Of a stretch of DNA of 64,000 nucleotides, positions 44,041 to 57,100 are shown piece after piece. Source of the stretch: Bombardia bombarda (lineage: Eukaryota; Ascomycota; Sordariomycetes; Sordariales; Lasiosphaeriaceae). The stretch lies in the NCBI GenBank assembly GCA_030512295.1, contig JAULSR010000006.1:1488001-1552000 (forward strand). Direction: 5' to 3'. The translations under genes and the position numbers were made by a program. Position 1 is the stretch's first letter. Every line of letters begins with the position of its first letter. The notes below the pieces were generated by a model, which was not told where the DNA came from, searched no databases, and worked only from the letters and a program-made list of their open reading frames with translations.

Positions 44041-47000
44041 GTTTGATGTGATTTCTGTCCGAGTCCTTCCTAGCGATTTGGTTTTCGAGGAGCGAGCATG
44101 GAAAGAATAGGATTGTATGGGGTTGTATATGAATGTGTGGGGTGCGGCTATAGTCGAGCGATTATGGGCGGTTACGCTGTACTATGCGAGTCTGTTTCAT
44201 CCACGTTGCCCAAGCGCGCTTCTCTTCACACACGGGAATGCTTCTTCCAGAACGTTTTGAGCCAGCTTTCGCGCAACTTCCAGGCTCAACAAGACGTATG
44301 CTTTTGCGATGGCGACAATTAAAGATTAATAACGAGACGAAAGGCTGAGCAGGCGAGCGATCGAGATTGTTGACAATAGCGAATGTTTCCAGCGCGCGCT
44401 CAGACGTCGATTTCCTTCAAGGATGCAGGCGGGGAAATGCAATGCAGGACAGACAGATTGGTCTTTGTTTGGCAGACTGATCTGATCTAGGACAGTGCCG
44501 GTATAGCTGGGAGCGGCTGGGCTGTGCAGAGAGGAACGACGGCGGATGGGGTTGCCACTTGCCACGGGATCTGAGGATTCTGCGGGAGGGGTTCGGATGG
44601 TGTTGCGTCTTGTGTCTCGAAAATGGAGATTCCCTGGAGACAGACTGGTGGACTGGAAGAAAGGCGATGTGTGTGTGTGGCATGGGACAAGTTGAACAAT
44701 CGGTGAGGACGGACGACCCCTGGCCGCGGCCCTGGGGCCTTGGAAGGGTTGCGTTCGGTTTGACTTGTGGGCGTCAAGGGGGCCATGCAAACTGCTGGGT
44801 ATTGCTCCTGCTGGTGCTGGTGCAACCGACCGAGAGCAAGAGATGTGCGCGATGTGCACCGACGGAGCGAGGATCAAGCTCGACGAGGCCTGGCCCCTGA
44901 CAATTAGCGTTGCCGTCTTGGTGCAGCTGCAGCAATGCAAACCCCCTCTGCCCATTGAGCCATTCCAGACCTTGCATCCGAATGTCCTGTTGGAGCCCAG
45001 CTTGTCCGCCAAGCACTTGATCCAAGCCCGATTTGAGAAGCGACCGTGATGGCAAGGCTCGAATTGGGCAATCACAGATGGCTTGTGTGGGGAGGCGACA
45101 CCCAGAAGATGCCAGGGTCCAAGGTGAGGGAGATAGGGATCGTGCGAATTCCGTAATCTGCATGCGCTACGAAGGTGGATAGCTCGAGGGTGGGTGGCTC
45201 TTGCAGCCGTTCTTCACCAAAATGCAGAAAAAGGAAAGAGCGACGACGAGTGGCTGGGACGACGACTCCATGTCGTCCCAACCCAGCTCGCTCCTGCCTC
45301 CACCATGTGTGTAAATCGCTATAACTCGTGGATCCTTCCCGCTCTTTGGCGTTTCCGTCTCTCTCGCGACCGACAGGCAAACTGCAAGCTCAACCTTCCT
45401 CTCGCTGAGCAAAGAAAGGTTCCTCCTTGCATTTCGCAGCAGCAGCGGATCCTCCTTGGGTGTGATTTTCTCCCCGTTGCCATATCCACTTGGCCGATTT
45501 TGGCCGTTTCTTTAAGGGGTTTGCAATTACAAGCGCCACTTCTCCACAATTGCCGAATTACAAGCACACCCAGAAATGCCCTCAATTCCCGACTGGCTCC
45601 GCAAATGGCCTTGTCCAAGGGCTTTCTTGCCTTACGGTTTTCTATGACCTGAATCACTTAGAATTCGATACGACCAAAAGTTGACTCGTGATTATCGTCA
45701 CCTTGCCATCGGCTCTTCTGCGTCTCGAGATGCGCGCGAGGCATTGCCAACAATTCTACCTATGACATTTGAGTTTGGTGACGGCGGCATCTAAATTACC
45801 TAGTATGCCGTGGACAACTAATTTGCGGACGCAAGCATGAGCATCCAGTCACAGCCTTCCATCACTGCGCGATCTGGTCTCTTGTCGCGAATTTGTTGTC
45901 TGGGGGACGGCAGTACATCCAGCACGTCGCTGCCACCTCGAGTTGCTTGCCGCTGCTCAGCCAGTCAGTCGCGTCCAAAACACCTTCTGGAAGGTCTCGT
46001 GCATCAGTGATTGTCGGCTGAAGAGCCGACTTGTTTGAAGGAGCGGCAATCTGGGCGCCGACGGCAAGGGCATTGGCCAGAGATGTTGCGAACGACGAAC
46101 GACGGCCTGCCAGCGGCCTGCTGCTAAGCGTCATGTGATTGAGGGCAGCGCATTCTCAACAAGTGATTGGCCTCCGCTGGATCTCGAGTCGCTGTAATTC
46201 CGGCTGTTGATGGCACCCATCTACGTTTATCTGGATGATGCGCTTCCTAAGGCTGTCGGGGCGGCTGAATGGCCCATCATGCCTGTTGTTACACAAGAGC
46301 TAAGATTTGATCGTCTTCTGAAGCACCCAATGGTGTTGCGACAGGGTCAGGTTTCCCCTCGAGCTCGAACTCGAACTCAGGGCGACGACACCTGCCAAGC
46401 CCGGCTGTCGCAGTGGGTCATCTAGGTCCCCTTGGCAGCTCACCCGCCGCCGCCGCCGCCGCCAACAGAATCTGGAGAAGGTGTGGCTCGTGTGGGAGAG
46501 CGTGCTTGCTCGCCGAACACCCTTGCAACTGACAGCTACACAGTAGATGGTTTGATGGACCCCTTCTGCTTTTCTAGAATGGCCGCCCTTCCCTTTTCGT
46601 CCTCCCGAGCTAGCCGAAGTGAACGTCGTCATTTCCTCAGCTAGATTGCATCCACATTCTCGCAACCACAGGAAGCACCTCCCAGAACCAGTATGCACAG
46701 AGACAGACTCTACCCAGACTTGTTTTGACAAATGTCGACCATGAAAGAAGTGTCAGGCGATACCGGCCATATGACACCAGCTAGTCGATCGCGATGCGTC
46801 GTGTAAGGCTCAGGCGCTGCCGCATGAGCGCAGCGATAGGCCACGGGGCCTCGACTGCTTCTTCCGCGCGGCGGTAAATCAGATTTGGCGACCCCATCGT
46901 GGCCCCTCGCGAGGCCAAGTCTGGTGTGTCAGGATGTCCCCAGGTGGGGTGATCAAAAGATCATCAAATCGCCGCGGCCCTATATGGAATTGATTGCAGC

Positions 47001-50000
47001 TTTGCGGGCTCGCTGTCGCCATCGCAGTAAGGCTCTACAGGGGCAAGCAGCAAAGGGCGGAAGTGCTTGCATATCCCAATATCAAGTCTGCAAGGTGGGT
47101 GATATCTGCTCCTGCACCTCGAGCACATCCACTGCGGTCGCCCACCCCACTCACTGAGCTCCGCCGGTCGTTTGGGGGTCTCGAGGGCGGTCGATTAGTC
47201 GGCCGCATTTGTCGTCCTACATCCCGCGACCCCAATCTTTACCATGACGGCAGCGCCAAGGCCAGCGCGGCGAACATAAGCACCCCTCAACGCACCCTCA
47301 GCAACGTCCAACCGCATTTGTATCTCCAGACAGCTGCAGGCGAACCCCCTGCTATGTACATCGATCGGGAGGCTGAATGGGTGTGGTCTATCTAGGGGAT
47401 TGGCGAGCAATAAGCATCCATTGGACTAATGATTCCACCACTTTTTATTACCATACTGTCAACACCACCAAGGTCGAGCTAGCCTGTGCAACACAACCCG
47501 GAAAGCCATCTCGTTGCGGAATAGACATCAGGCTTCCGCACGGAGCGCGGGAATCTTGCATCCCGTCACTCCGGTCTAGCTCATACTACACTGTCGTGTG
47601 GTGTCTCTGTACACTCCTGTGTCGGGAGAGACTGGCTTTCGGATTCCTCGTAGAGGCAGTGATCTTCCAAGAAAACCCCTATGGCGGGAATATGCAAGGC
47701 AGGACATAACACACAACGTAACGCGCTAGAGGCAATATCTGCAAGCCACTCCGTCCGTGATCGACGCAAAGTCACCTTGCATTCTCTTCCTTCCTTTTTA
47801 CTAACTTCCAGAAGCGTGTTCGTTCAGAGACGAGACAACCATCTACTTTCTCTCGGCGATGGTAGCATGACATGTCGTATAGCCATACGCATCGCATCGC
47901 ATCGCATCGCATATCTAGCTTCTTCTTCTCCGCACATGACTGTCTCGCGCGGCAAACGGGTTCGAGTTGCGGGTTGAGATGCTGTTTCACGCTTCGTCTT
48001 TCTGCCGAGATGCCGAGGCCAGCGCCAAGACATATCAAGATGCACGTCAGGTGGAAACGGTGAACGTTGATGACATATAAACAAACTGATCTGTATGTCT
48101 TTCTTAACACATTTCAGTTCACGCCGCACGGCAGTGTGTGAGCGAGCCTTGCCTTTCAACTGCCGTGGCGGCAAGTTTTTGATGACCGAGAGGACGAAGG
48201 TGCTGAAACGTAGCTGCATGAGCGATGGGACCGGAATTATCTCGCTGTCTTTGTAGCTCGCCATCTTTTTACACTTTGGCCCTAACCAGAGAAAGCAGCT
48301 AGAATCGCAAAAGCGACAAGAAAAGGGATCTAGAACTAACGCTAGCGGCACAGAGACAGGTGACTGGGTGAATCCATCATAATCATGAGCAACAAGGTGT
48401 TCCAACGCTTGAAGGCCCGGGTACCTTATCAACGGAAAATTTCAATGGGCCATCATGTTGTTGTGGTTGCTCTGCAGAGTGAGTGCTATATCGTGGCAGA
48501 CACAAGACGGTGCGACACAGGACATAACATAAACAAGACAACATGACAAGCAAGACAAGCAAGACAAGCAAACCAAGACAAGACACAACGGCACATTGAC
48601 TAGGCATGTTCGGGCACCGCACCCTGAAGCTGCAGGTCTTGGGTCCAAGAGTGACATGTTATGTTGGCCAAGACGACGCATTGCCAACAAAAGAGCAGAA
48701 GCGAGCAGCGAGGAGCGAAGCGAGCACTTGCTTGGCAGGTCCCGGTATCGCAGCCTACTCGCGATGTGAACAACGTGACAGACTCTGAGATGCATTGTGG
48801 TGCCGCCGCGTAGGTACTGCCGTCTTAGGTACTGCCGCCTACCTGGTCGGTTGGTCGGGTGCTCTATGCCGCTCCGGAGGTTTTTGGTGGGCCGGGTATT
48901 TGTGGTTGTGGCGGTGGATGTGCGGTGGTTGCTTGCGTGACTGAACGGCCTCGCCCACGCCCACGCCCACGCCGACCTCGCCGGCCGACCAATCATGGCG
49001 GCAGCTTCCAGGTTCGGCTGGGGAGGGGAGACCGATTATCTCAACGCTCAACCCCGCCTTGCCCGCGCCTGCCCGCGCCTGCCCGCACCACAACCACCCT
49101 TGAAAGTTGATTGAGCCCACGAAGCTCTATTCTAGGTCGTCTACGCCCGACTGCGCGACCCACGGCCCACGACCTAGACGTTCTGTCGCACACACAGAAA
49201 GTGGACTACGACGTCAGCCGACGGTGTGCCATGGCGGGGTTGAAGGTGGAGGTGGAGGTGGAGGTGGAGGACGAGATGGAGGTGGATGCCCGGATGCCCT
49301 GGATGCCGGATGCTGAACACTCTCACACACTCGAGCGACTGGACGACGACGGCCGCCGCGAGAGCAAAAAAAAAGAGTACCTCGTTTCGTATATGGATCC
49401 CGTAGTCTCTCAAACATGGATGGCATGCGACGCACGACACGCAAATAGGAAGTCGGCACTCTATTTTCACTTGCATGCCTTGCCTTCCTTGCCTTTGGCG
49501 AGGGCGGCCATGTTCCACCGTCTTATCTCGTGGTTGCTTGCCGTTTGCTGCAACTCTCTTGGTCATTTCTCTGCTGCTTTTCATTTTCTCGCGCTGCTTT
49601 TCGCTGCGTATGCGATGCCTGCCTCGGAGGTGACATGAGGTAGGTTTGTCTCCGAGGTGTGGTGCCTCTCAGGTGCCTCTCGCTGCTCGGGCACAGTTCC
49701 ATGTCCGGTCTACGTACATTTGATAGTGTGTATGTGGATGTGGAGGATGTGGGTTTTTTGGCAAGCTTCCATTGACTTTCATTGTTCGAATGAATGAATG
49801 CTAGCGTCCGAAACGTCCGGGGATTGGACGTAGAACCCCAGTGCGCGCGTCGCCTGCTGCTGCGTCTCTTTCACCGCCCAACACAGGGGACCAAAGGGAG
49901 CAAAAAGGGGACAAAAGGTGTGCAAACGGCGGCATCGGTTGTGGCCCTCGTGGGCTTCTGGGCGCTTGGTACGGGCTTGGAGCCCTTGAGTGGCCCTTGA

Positions 50001-50090
50001 ACCCTTACCTAGAGGCCCCTTCTTGGCTTGGCCCTCGGTGGGATTTTGCGGGCGGTCGGTTGAACTTCACTAGTCTTGGTCTGATCACGG
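44041..50090. other. 6 kb gene-free stretch
   Basis: Between the LIM gene and INO1. It holds simple repeats: CCG x6 (about 46443), GCATC x5 (about 47888), CAAGACAAG-type (about 48545), CCCACG (about 48955), GCGCCTGCCC (about 49060) and GGAGGT x5 (about 49240). ORFs up to 200 codons exist, but most begin at TTG or run through repeats and lack domains (for example a 90-aa minus-strand ATG frame at 45862-46134). I call none of them. Confidence 0.45.
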
Positions 50091-50098
50091 TATATAAG
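50091..50098 (+). promoter_or_regulatory. Probable TATA box of INO1
   Basis: TATATAAG at 50091-50098, followed by a long leader to the ATG at 50815. Confidence 0.5.
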
Positions 50099-50447
50099 GA
50101 AGGTAGCTCTATCTTCCTGCCGAACAAGCGTTTTATTTTTTCTATTCTTGCTCACCCACCCTCATACAAACCCTCCGTTCACGCCTTCCGCGTCTAAGTT
50201 GCATTTCTGCCCCTGCCGCATCCCGTCAGACCGCATCTCGTAACCCGCAACCCGCAACCGGCTCGCGCTCCAGAAGGCTTGCTTCTTTCCGTCACCTCCA
50301 AGTCACCACCAACCACCAACCACCGCCACCAGTCACCCCTTCCCGCCGTCAAGGTTCCGTTCAAGGTTCTTTACGTGACACCAGCTGATCGCGCTCCCGG
50401 GCTGCGATCGCAACTACCGTCAAGACGTTCTCCAATTTGCTCAACTC

Positions 50448-50625
50448 GTAAGTCCCACGTTGTTATCTGCTCAGGCCTGACGTATGGGGCGTGGGGTCCA
50501 GATGGCCAGATGGCCACGGATCAGCACGCTGCTGCTGCTGCTCCTGCTGCTCCTGCTGCTGGCAACCACGCCTCCTTCCTTCCTCAAGTAGCCAGTCCGT
50601 CCACTGTAGTTCTAACATAAAACAG
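50448..50625 (+). other. Probable 5'-UTR intron of INO1
   Basis: GTAAGT donor, TTCTAAC branch-like site at about 50610 and AACAG acceptor give a 178-nt intron in the leader. It contains a CTG/CTCCTG repeat (about 50530-50560). Confidence 0.5.
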
Positions 50626-50814
50626 CGTCCATCACCCGTACGCAGGCGGCCGTTGTTCTGCCTCTCCGGGAAGTTCGGCGGACTCAGTCAGAACTCCATA
50701 GAGACTGTCATTTCCACCTAGAACAACAACACCAACCTTCGCTATCATCTCTCCCTCCTTTTTTATCTTATTTTTGAGACTGTCAATACCCAACTCTCCC
50801 AAAAAAAAAAAAAA

Positions 50815-52609
50815 ATGGCACCTCACGCTGAGATTGACTCGACGTCTGCGAACGGTGATGGACACCCGATCGCCAATGGAGCCGCCACCAACGGGTCCTC
50901 CAATGGATCCTCTGCCGGGCCCCTCTTTACCGTTAGCTCGCCCAATGTGGTCTACACGGACTCGGAGATCCATTCCAAGTACACGTACCGTACCACCAAG
51001 GTGAGCCGCGAGCCCAGCGGAAAGTACGTCGCCACTCCCCAGGAGACTCTCTATGACTTCAAGGTCGACCGCAAGGTGCCCAAGCTCGGCGCCATGCTGG
51101 TGGGCTGGGGCGGCAACAACGGTTCGACCGTGACGGCCGGAATCATTGCCAACCGCCGCGGCCTCGTCTGGGAGACGCGCGAGGGCCCCCGCGCCGCCAA
51201 CTACTACGGCTCCGTCATCATGGGCTCGACCATGAAGCTCGGCACTGATGCCAAGACCGCCAAGGACGTCAACATTCCTTTCCACGACGTTCTGCCCATG
51301 GTCCACCCCAACGACCTTGTCATTGGCGGCTGGGACATCAGCAAGCTGGACCTCGCTGCCTCCATGGACCGGGCTGCCGTGCTGGAGCCGACTCTGAAGG
51401 CCATGGTCCGCAAGGAGATGGCCGAGATGGCTCCGCTGCCCAGCATCTACTACCCCGACTTCATTGCTGCCAACCAGGAAGACCGGGCTGATAACCTGAT
51501 TCCTGGATCCAAGGCTTCGTGGGCCCATGTTGAGCAGATCCGCAAGGATATTCGGTATGTTTTTGTTTTGTTTCCCCGCATCTCGATAGCAGTCAGATAC
51601 TAATGATTTACCCCGCCAACAACAGTGAGTTCAAGGAGTCGCACGACCTGGACAAGGTTGTCGTGCAGTGGACCGCCAACACGGAGAGATACGCCGACAT
51701 CCTCGAGGGCGTCAACGACACGGCCGAGAACCTCCTCAAGGCCATCGAGGAGGGCCACGAGGAAGTCTCGCCTTCGACCGTGTTTGCCGTCGCTTGCATC
51801 CTGGAGGGCGCCCCCTTCATCAACGGCTCTCCCCAGAACACGTTCGTCCCCGGCGCGATCGAGCTGGCTGAGAAGCACGGCTCCTTCATCGGCGGCGACG
51901 ACTTCAAGTCGGGTCAGACCAAGATGAAATCGGCCCTCGTCGACTTCCTGATCAGCGCCGGCATCAAGCTCACGTCGATTGCCAGCTACAACCACCTTGG
52001 CAACAACGACGGCAAGAACCTGAGCTCGCAGAAGCAGTTCCGCTCCAAGGAGATCTCAAAGTCCAACGTCGTCGACGACATGGTCGAGGCCAACAGCGTG
52101 CTGTACGCCCCCGGCGAGCACCCCGACCACACCGTCGTCATCAAGTACATGCCCGCTGTTGGAGACAACAAGCGCGCTCTTGACGAGTACTACGCCGAGA
52201 TCTTCCTCGGCGGTCACCAGACCATTTCGTACGTATCTCTCTCTCTAGCTATTTTGTCTTTCCAAAAGTCTAACCCATCTTCTTTCCTCCAACCAGGATC
52301 TTCAACGTCTGCGAGGACTCACTCCTCGCCTCGCCGCTGATCATCGACCTCGTCCTCGTCACCGAGATGATGACGCGCATCAAGTGGAGGTCCCAGTCGA
52401 CTGGCGAAGCAAAGGAGGAAGACGACTTCAAGAGCTTCAACAGCGTCCTCAGCATCCTCAGCTACATGCTCAAGGCCCCGCTGACCCCCACCGGCACCCC
52501 CGTCATCAACGCCCTGGCCAAGCAGCGCGGCGCCCTGACAAACATCTTCCGCGCCTGCGTCGGCCTCGAGCCAGAGTCGGACATGACGCTCGAGCACAAG
52601 CTGTTCTAA
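50815..52609 (+). CDS. INO1: Myo-inositol-1-phosphate synthase
   Basis: Converts glucose 6-phosphate to 1D-myo-inositol 3-phosphate with NAD, the first step of inositol and phosphatidylinositol synthesis, in the cytosol. Three exons (50815-51554, 51626-52228, 52297-52609) give 551 aa, the usual family length; introns are 71 and 68 nt. Near the N-terminus LGAMLVGWGGNNGSTVTAGI is the NAD-binding glycine-rich signature; further family blocks are GGWDISKLDL, IEEGHEEVSPSTVFAVACILEGAPFINGSPQNT, GGDDFKSGQTKMKSALVDF and SIASYNHLGNNDGKNL. The ATG follows a run of 15 A. A TATA box and a probable 5'-UTR intron lie upstream. Frame intact, no lesions. Confidence 0.97.
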
Positions 52610-54125
52610 GCGGTGTGTGTCTGTCTCACACGACGACGACAAACAATCGCAGGCAAAAAAAATAGCTCATCAAACCTTTTTTTCACTTCGTGCTGAAATA
52701 GATGGAATGCTACTACAACAAAAAACTCTTCCTTTTCTTCTAGGGATTGGTGGGGGTCATTTGTTTCGGCTTCTCTCTTTCGGTTCTCCTCTTTTTTTTT
52801 TGGCTGCCGGATGCGATGCCCCTGCTTTTTGTCGATGATGTGTCCCGTCGCAGCTGCCCAGTCGTTACCTGTGCTCGTTTTCTCTCCTCGGGTGGTGGTC
52901 GGGTCAGTCGAACAAAAAGAAAAACAAACAACCATTAGTCTAGTATAGTCTATGGTCTATATAGGTAGACGGAGTCAATTAAAAGCCGAGTGATTGATTG
53001 CCTAAATTTTGCTTTTGTTGCTGTTGTCGTCGTGATATGTGTGGTTTTTGGTGTTCATTTTGATGTGTTGGTTGTTTGCAGTCTCAGTATGCAACTTAGG
53101 TGCGATGTCGGCTACCAGGTTTTCCCTTTTAATTTGGATGCTAAATCAATGTGATGACATCTTCAAACACACAGTCAACAGTGAGAATGGATAGACTGCC
53201 CTCCTTTCTTGGCGTTGTTTGTGAAAATAAAGATATACCCGATTTTCAAAATCTTATTAGTAAATATAGAAGACATACACATATCTCGTGTAGCCAAGCT
53301 TATCCCTTCACTATTGATACGTCTACGTCGGTCTATCCATCCTTATCTACTTATATCCCAGCGCTACTAACATGTCTCTTCGAAGATACTACTACGCCTC
53401 GTATTGTATCTTTCCCCCTCTGCTTTTAGATACAAATGCGGTCGCATTTTGCTTCTCTATGTTAGTTTCCAGACAAAATACACACCTACAAGGTCTTGTA
53501 AGCATGCATCTTGCGTATAACGAACATCGCCAACTCCCTATTGGTCCACAATCAAGTCCAACCATACATGTAAACAGTGGGTTATTAAGCACCTGGGTTA
53601 CATGCAGGTAGTAAGCGTTCACAAACCTCAACAACAATAAGTGCGATCATGTATGATGGCACAGGTCTCAGCCGTCTATTAGTGATACTAACGCTGGGAA
53701 AAAAATGTCCCACCCGCCAAGTCTATCTCGCTAAAACCAAACATGATATATATAGATCCTACCAGTATCAATCAAAATTCATGATCCCCTTTCTCTCTCA
53801 AATACCCACAGCTTGATCGTACAACCAACCTGCGAAGAGCAAAATGTGGGTATCATATGGTGCGTTACTCCGCGTCCAAACCTCCTCCAGACCGAATTTT
53901 CCCCTACCTCGTTCGTTTTCTTCTTTTTAATGCCTGCCTTCCCGTGAAAATATCTGCCCGCCGCCCGAAATGACCAAACACCCATCAAGCAAGATAGAAG
54001 GCCAAAAAGGACACCGAAATTTATCTCCCAGGTCAACTGTGCCACCATTTTATGTCCCAGCATAATGCCAGCCAAACCACGCCGAACGAACAGCATGTGC
54101 AAGCAAAAAAGGCAGACTGACACAT
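52610..54125. other. Convergent 3' flanks of INO1 and the TFIIIC gene
   Basis: No gene seen. The two genes converge here; 3' UTRs and terminators are expected but not distinguishable by eye. Confidence 0.5.
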
Positions 54126-57100
54126 CTACGCCTCTTCCCCATCAACCTCAATAACCCTCCTCGCGCTCGGCAGCGGCTTCCTAGCCTTATCAGTCGGCAC
54201 AACCACCGCCACCTGCTCCCCCCTCTTCTTCTGCGCATCAGCCGCCATCCACCACCACTCCGTCACCGCCCCGGCCATCCCGTCCATCTGCGGCACGAGC
54301 AAGCCCAACTTCTCCGCCCACCCATAAATCAGCTCCGCCTCAAACAGCATAATCGTCGGCTTGAGCGTCTTGACCAGCTCGTCCGGCCGCATCGAGCCCC
54401 TCGACGCCAGCGTGACCATCACGGCACTCAGATACTTGAGCCAGCGCCCGTAGTTCACCTGCTCGCACACGTCGCACCACGCCGGGATCGCGCCGCCGTG
54501 GCCCCTCGTCGGCGGGTGCGCCGCCTCGACACGCTTGCGCATCTCGACAATCTCCTGCGCGTCGTCGTACACGTACAGCTCCGTCGGCACGATGTCGAGC
54601 CGGAAGTGGAGGTACTTCTTGGTGTACTTGCGCGTCTCGTAGTTGCCCGGCTCGTGGCCCATGGGGACGTTGGGCTGGCCCGTCGTCTCGACACGCACGC
54701 GCCCGTGCGCCTGCAGGTTCAGCAGCGCCATGATCATGCCGTCGTTGGTGATGTACGTCACGCGCTTCTTCTGCCCCGCCCGGAATGCCTCGTCGAGCTC
54801 CCGCTTGAAGGCTACCGCCTTGGCGAGCCTGTCTTCCTGTGCCACCTTGTCGAGCGTCTCGGGCACGCGGTGGTTAAACCGCCACTTGCGGCCGTTGGAC
54901 CACTTCGGCGTACATTTGGAGATCACGCCGTCGCGCTGCAGCTGGTCGACTCCTCTCACAATAAGTTCGCTGATCTCTACCCTAGAGAGACCATGGTACA
55001 GACTATTGCGCCTCTTGATAAGTTGCTCGTTCGTGTACGCGCTGGTCGGAGTCACGGACAACGATCGCGTCCATGACATGGCGACATCCAGGTCCACATC
55101 TGGCGTCGGCTTGACCATGCCGTCAGCCGGGAATGCGAGCGCTTCAGATGTGGCATCCTGAAACTTGTTGAAGACAGATCGCTGCACATGATAGTATGCC
55201 TCGCGCCACTCGCGGTTCTCATACTTGGAGCCAGGAAGGTCGTAGTTATCACCTAGCACCTTTCTTGACGCCGGGAGGTTGGCTCGCTCAAACCCGTCAA
55301 GGCCAGCTGTCCACTTGATCAGATACTTCCAGTCATACGCCAGAGTATTATTGAAATCAATGGGCAGAAGCTCTCCAGACTCGTAGGCCTTGAGGAATGA
55401 GCGGCGGAACTTGTCTGTCAAGCTGACAATAGTAGACTGTCGGTCCTTCTTCAACGCACACCACGAATGCCGGAGCTGGCTTATCGTCAGATCTGGAAAT
55501 AGTCGCATCATCAGACCCCAGTCAACGACCCTGTCGACTCCGCCTAGAAGTGTAGTGACGACAATAAACGCCGTCAGTCGAGTGTTTTCGCTGGTCCAGT
55601 CGAGTTCTTCCGCTTCGTCGCCGGGGATTCGCAAGAAGTCGTCGGTATTCTTGGGATAGGCCGACAGCTCGCGGCCCGTCTTGATACCATGCAACTTGAA
55701 CTTGGTAGGCCTGCCTCCGACGCCCATTCTCCGCTTGTAATTCTTGGTGATACGCCGCTTCTTGGTTGGGCGTGGCTCGGTCCTCTCTATATCGCTGTCT
55801 TCGTCGTCCTCGCATAGATCCTCCAGCTCTCCATACGGAAGGGTATCCAGACCATACTGTGTATCGTCTGACCATCTCGCAATTATCGGTCTCATGGTTG
55901 CCTTGGAGCTTGACGACGAGACATTGATGAACATGTAATCGGGCACCACAGAACCACCTAAGAGAACCGAGGTGCCGTGCGGTGAGAGCTCCCATTTCGA
56001 GCATCCGTGGATAATACTGAAGAATTTTCCCCAATGCTGATCCGCCCACTTTTCTGTATCAAATTCTCTGCCCTTTTTACCCCTTATCATCTCCTCTGCA
56101 CTGGAAGGAATATTCTGGGCAAAAATGGACTGGCGAGTGGGCATCAGTCCTTTGAGGGTGAAGCTTGCATTGTCGTTGCGTTCGATAATTGGAAGGCTGT
56201 AAGAACCTTCTGACGATATATCAAGAGTCATAGAAGGAACAAAGGTAAACTCCTTTGGAGATTCGACTCTGCTATCGGTCTGGGTAACAGATTCAACAGC
56301 ACCTGAGTCCGAAGAACTCTCAGGGCTTGATAGAGTTGAATCTCGACCTTGCCCATCGCCGCCTTCTTTCGTGTTCTCATCCTCGAGAAAGATGTTAGGC
56401 TTAAGAAAGCGGAATTCGACCACTCTAGGATCTGGTGCAGACTTCCATTGACCCACAACATAGTCGAAAAAGTAGCCAGGCAAACTGGCTAACCCAGGAT
56501 TCCTGGCTCTACCTAGTTGAGTTGGCAATTTGCCCATCTTCTTCGGGTGTGATGAAACCTTCGGTCCGTTGCGCTTTCCTGGTCGTGATGGCAGCAGACC
56601 ATACGCTTTGATTGCTTCAATTACCGAAGGAGAACCCGGGTTGACGAAGCTGCTGCCATCAAGCGCATATGCGGGATGGTGAGGTCTGGGCTTGCGAGGC
56701 TGATCACTCGACGACGTCTTCCTAGTTCGCCTCCTCTTCATCGCGAATGATCCATTAGAGTGAAGGGGAATCCGTTTAGGAGGCTTTTCTAGACCGTCCT
56801 TTTCTTGGACAGTCTTTTTCTGGTCATCCTTTTGAGGGCCATCCTTTTGAAGGCCATCCTGTTGTGTTTGAGTATCCTCTTGTACCTGATCATCATTTTC
56901 TGCAATCACATCTGCTGAAGGCAATATCTGATTGCCCCCCGCTACCAATTCAGGGTCGATCGGGATAAAGTTAGGATCATGGCTGGCCTGTGGCTCATTT
57001 TGCTCATCAAGAGTCTCCTCCGCCTTCTTCTTTTGCCTCTTTGTGGGAGGTTTGCCATTGAGCTCTTCAGAGGCCGATCTCTTACGGTCATCTAGGCTGG

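Noticed and set aside
47824..48432. 202-codon minus-strand ORF
   Set aside because: It starts at TTG and ends in a GCATC microsatellite; an internal ATG frame is possible but unsupported.
49111..49638. 175-codon plus-strand ORF with VEVEVEVED
   Set aside because: It starts at TTG, runs through a GGAGGT repeat and has no recognisable domain.
50632..51528. Long minus-strand ORF opposite INO1
   Set aside because: It is antisense to a well-supported INO1 exon; the open frame reflects the codon bias of the sense gene.
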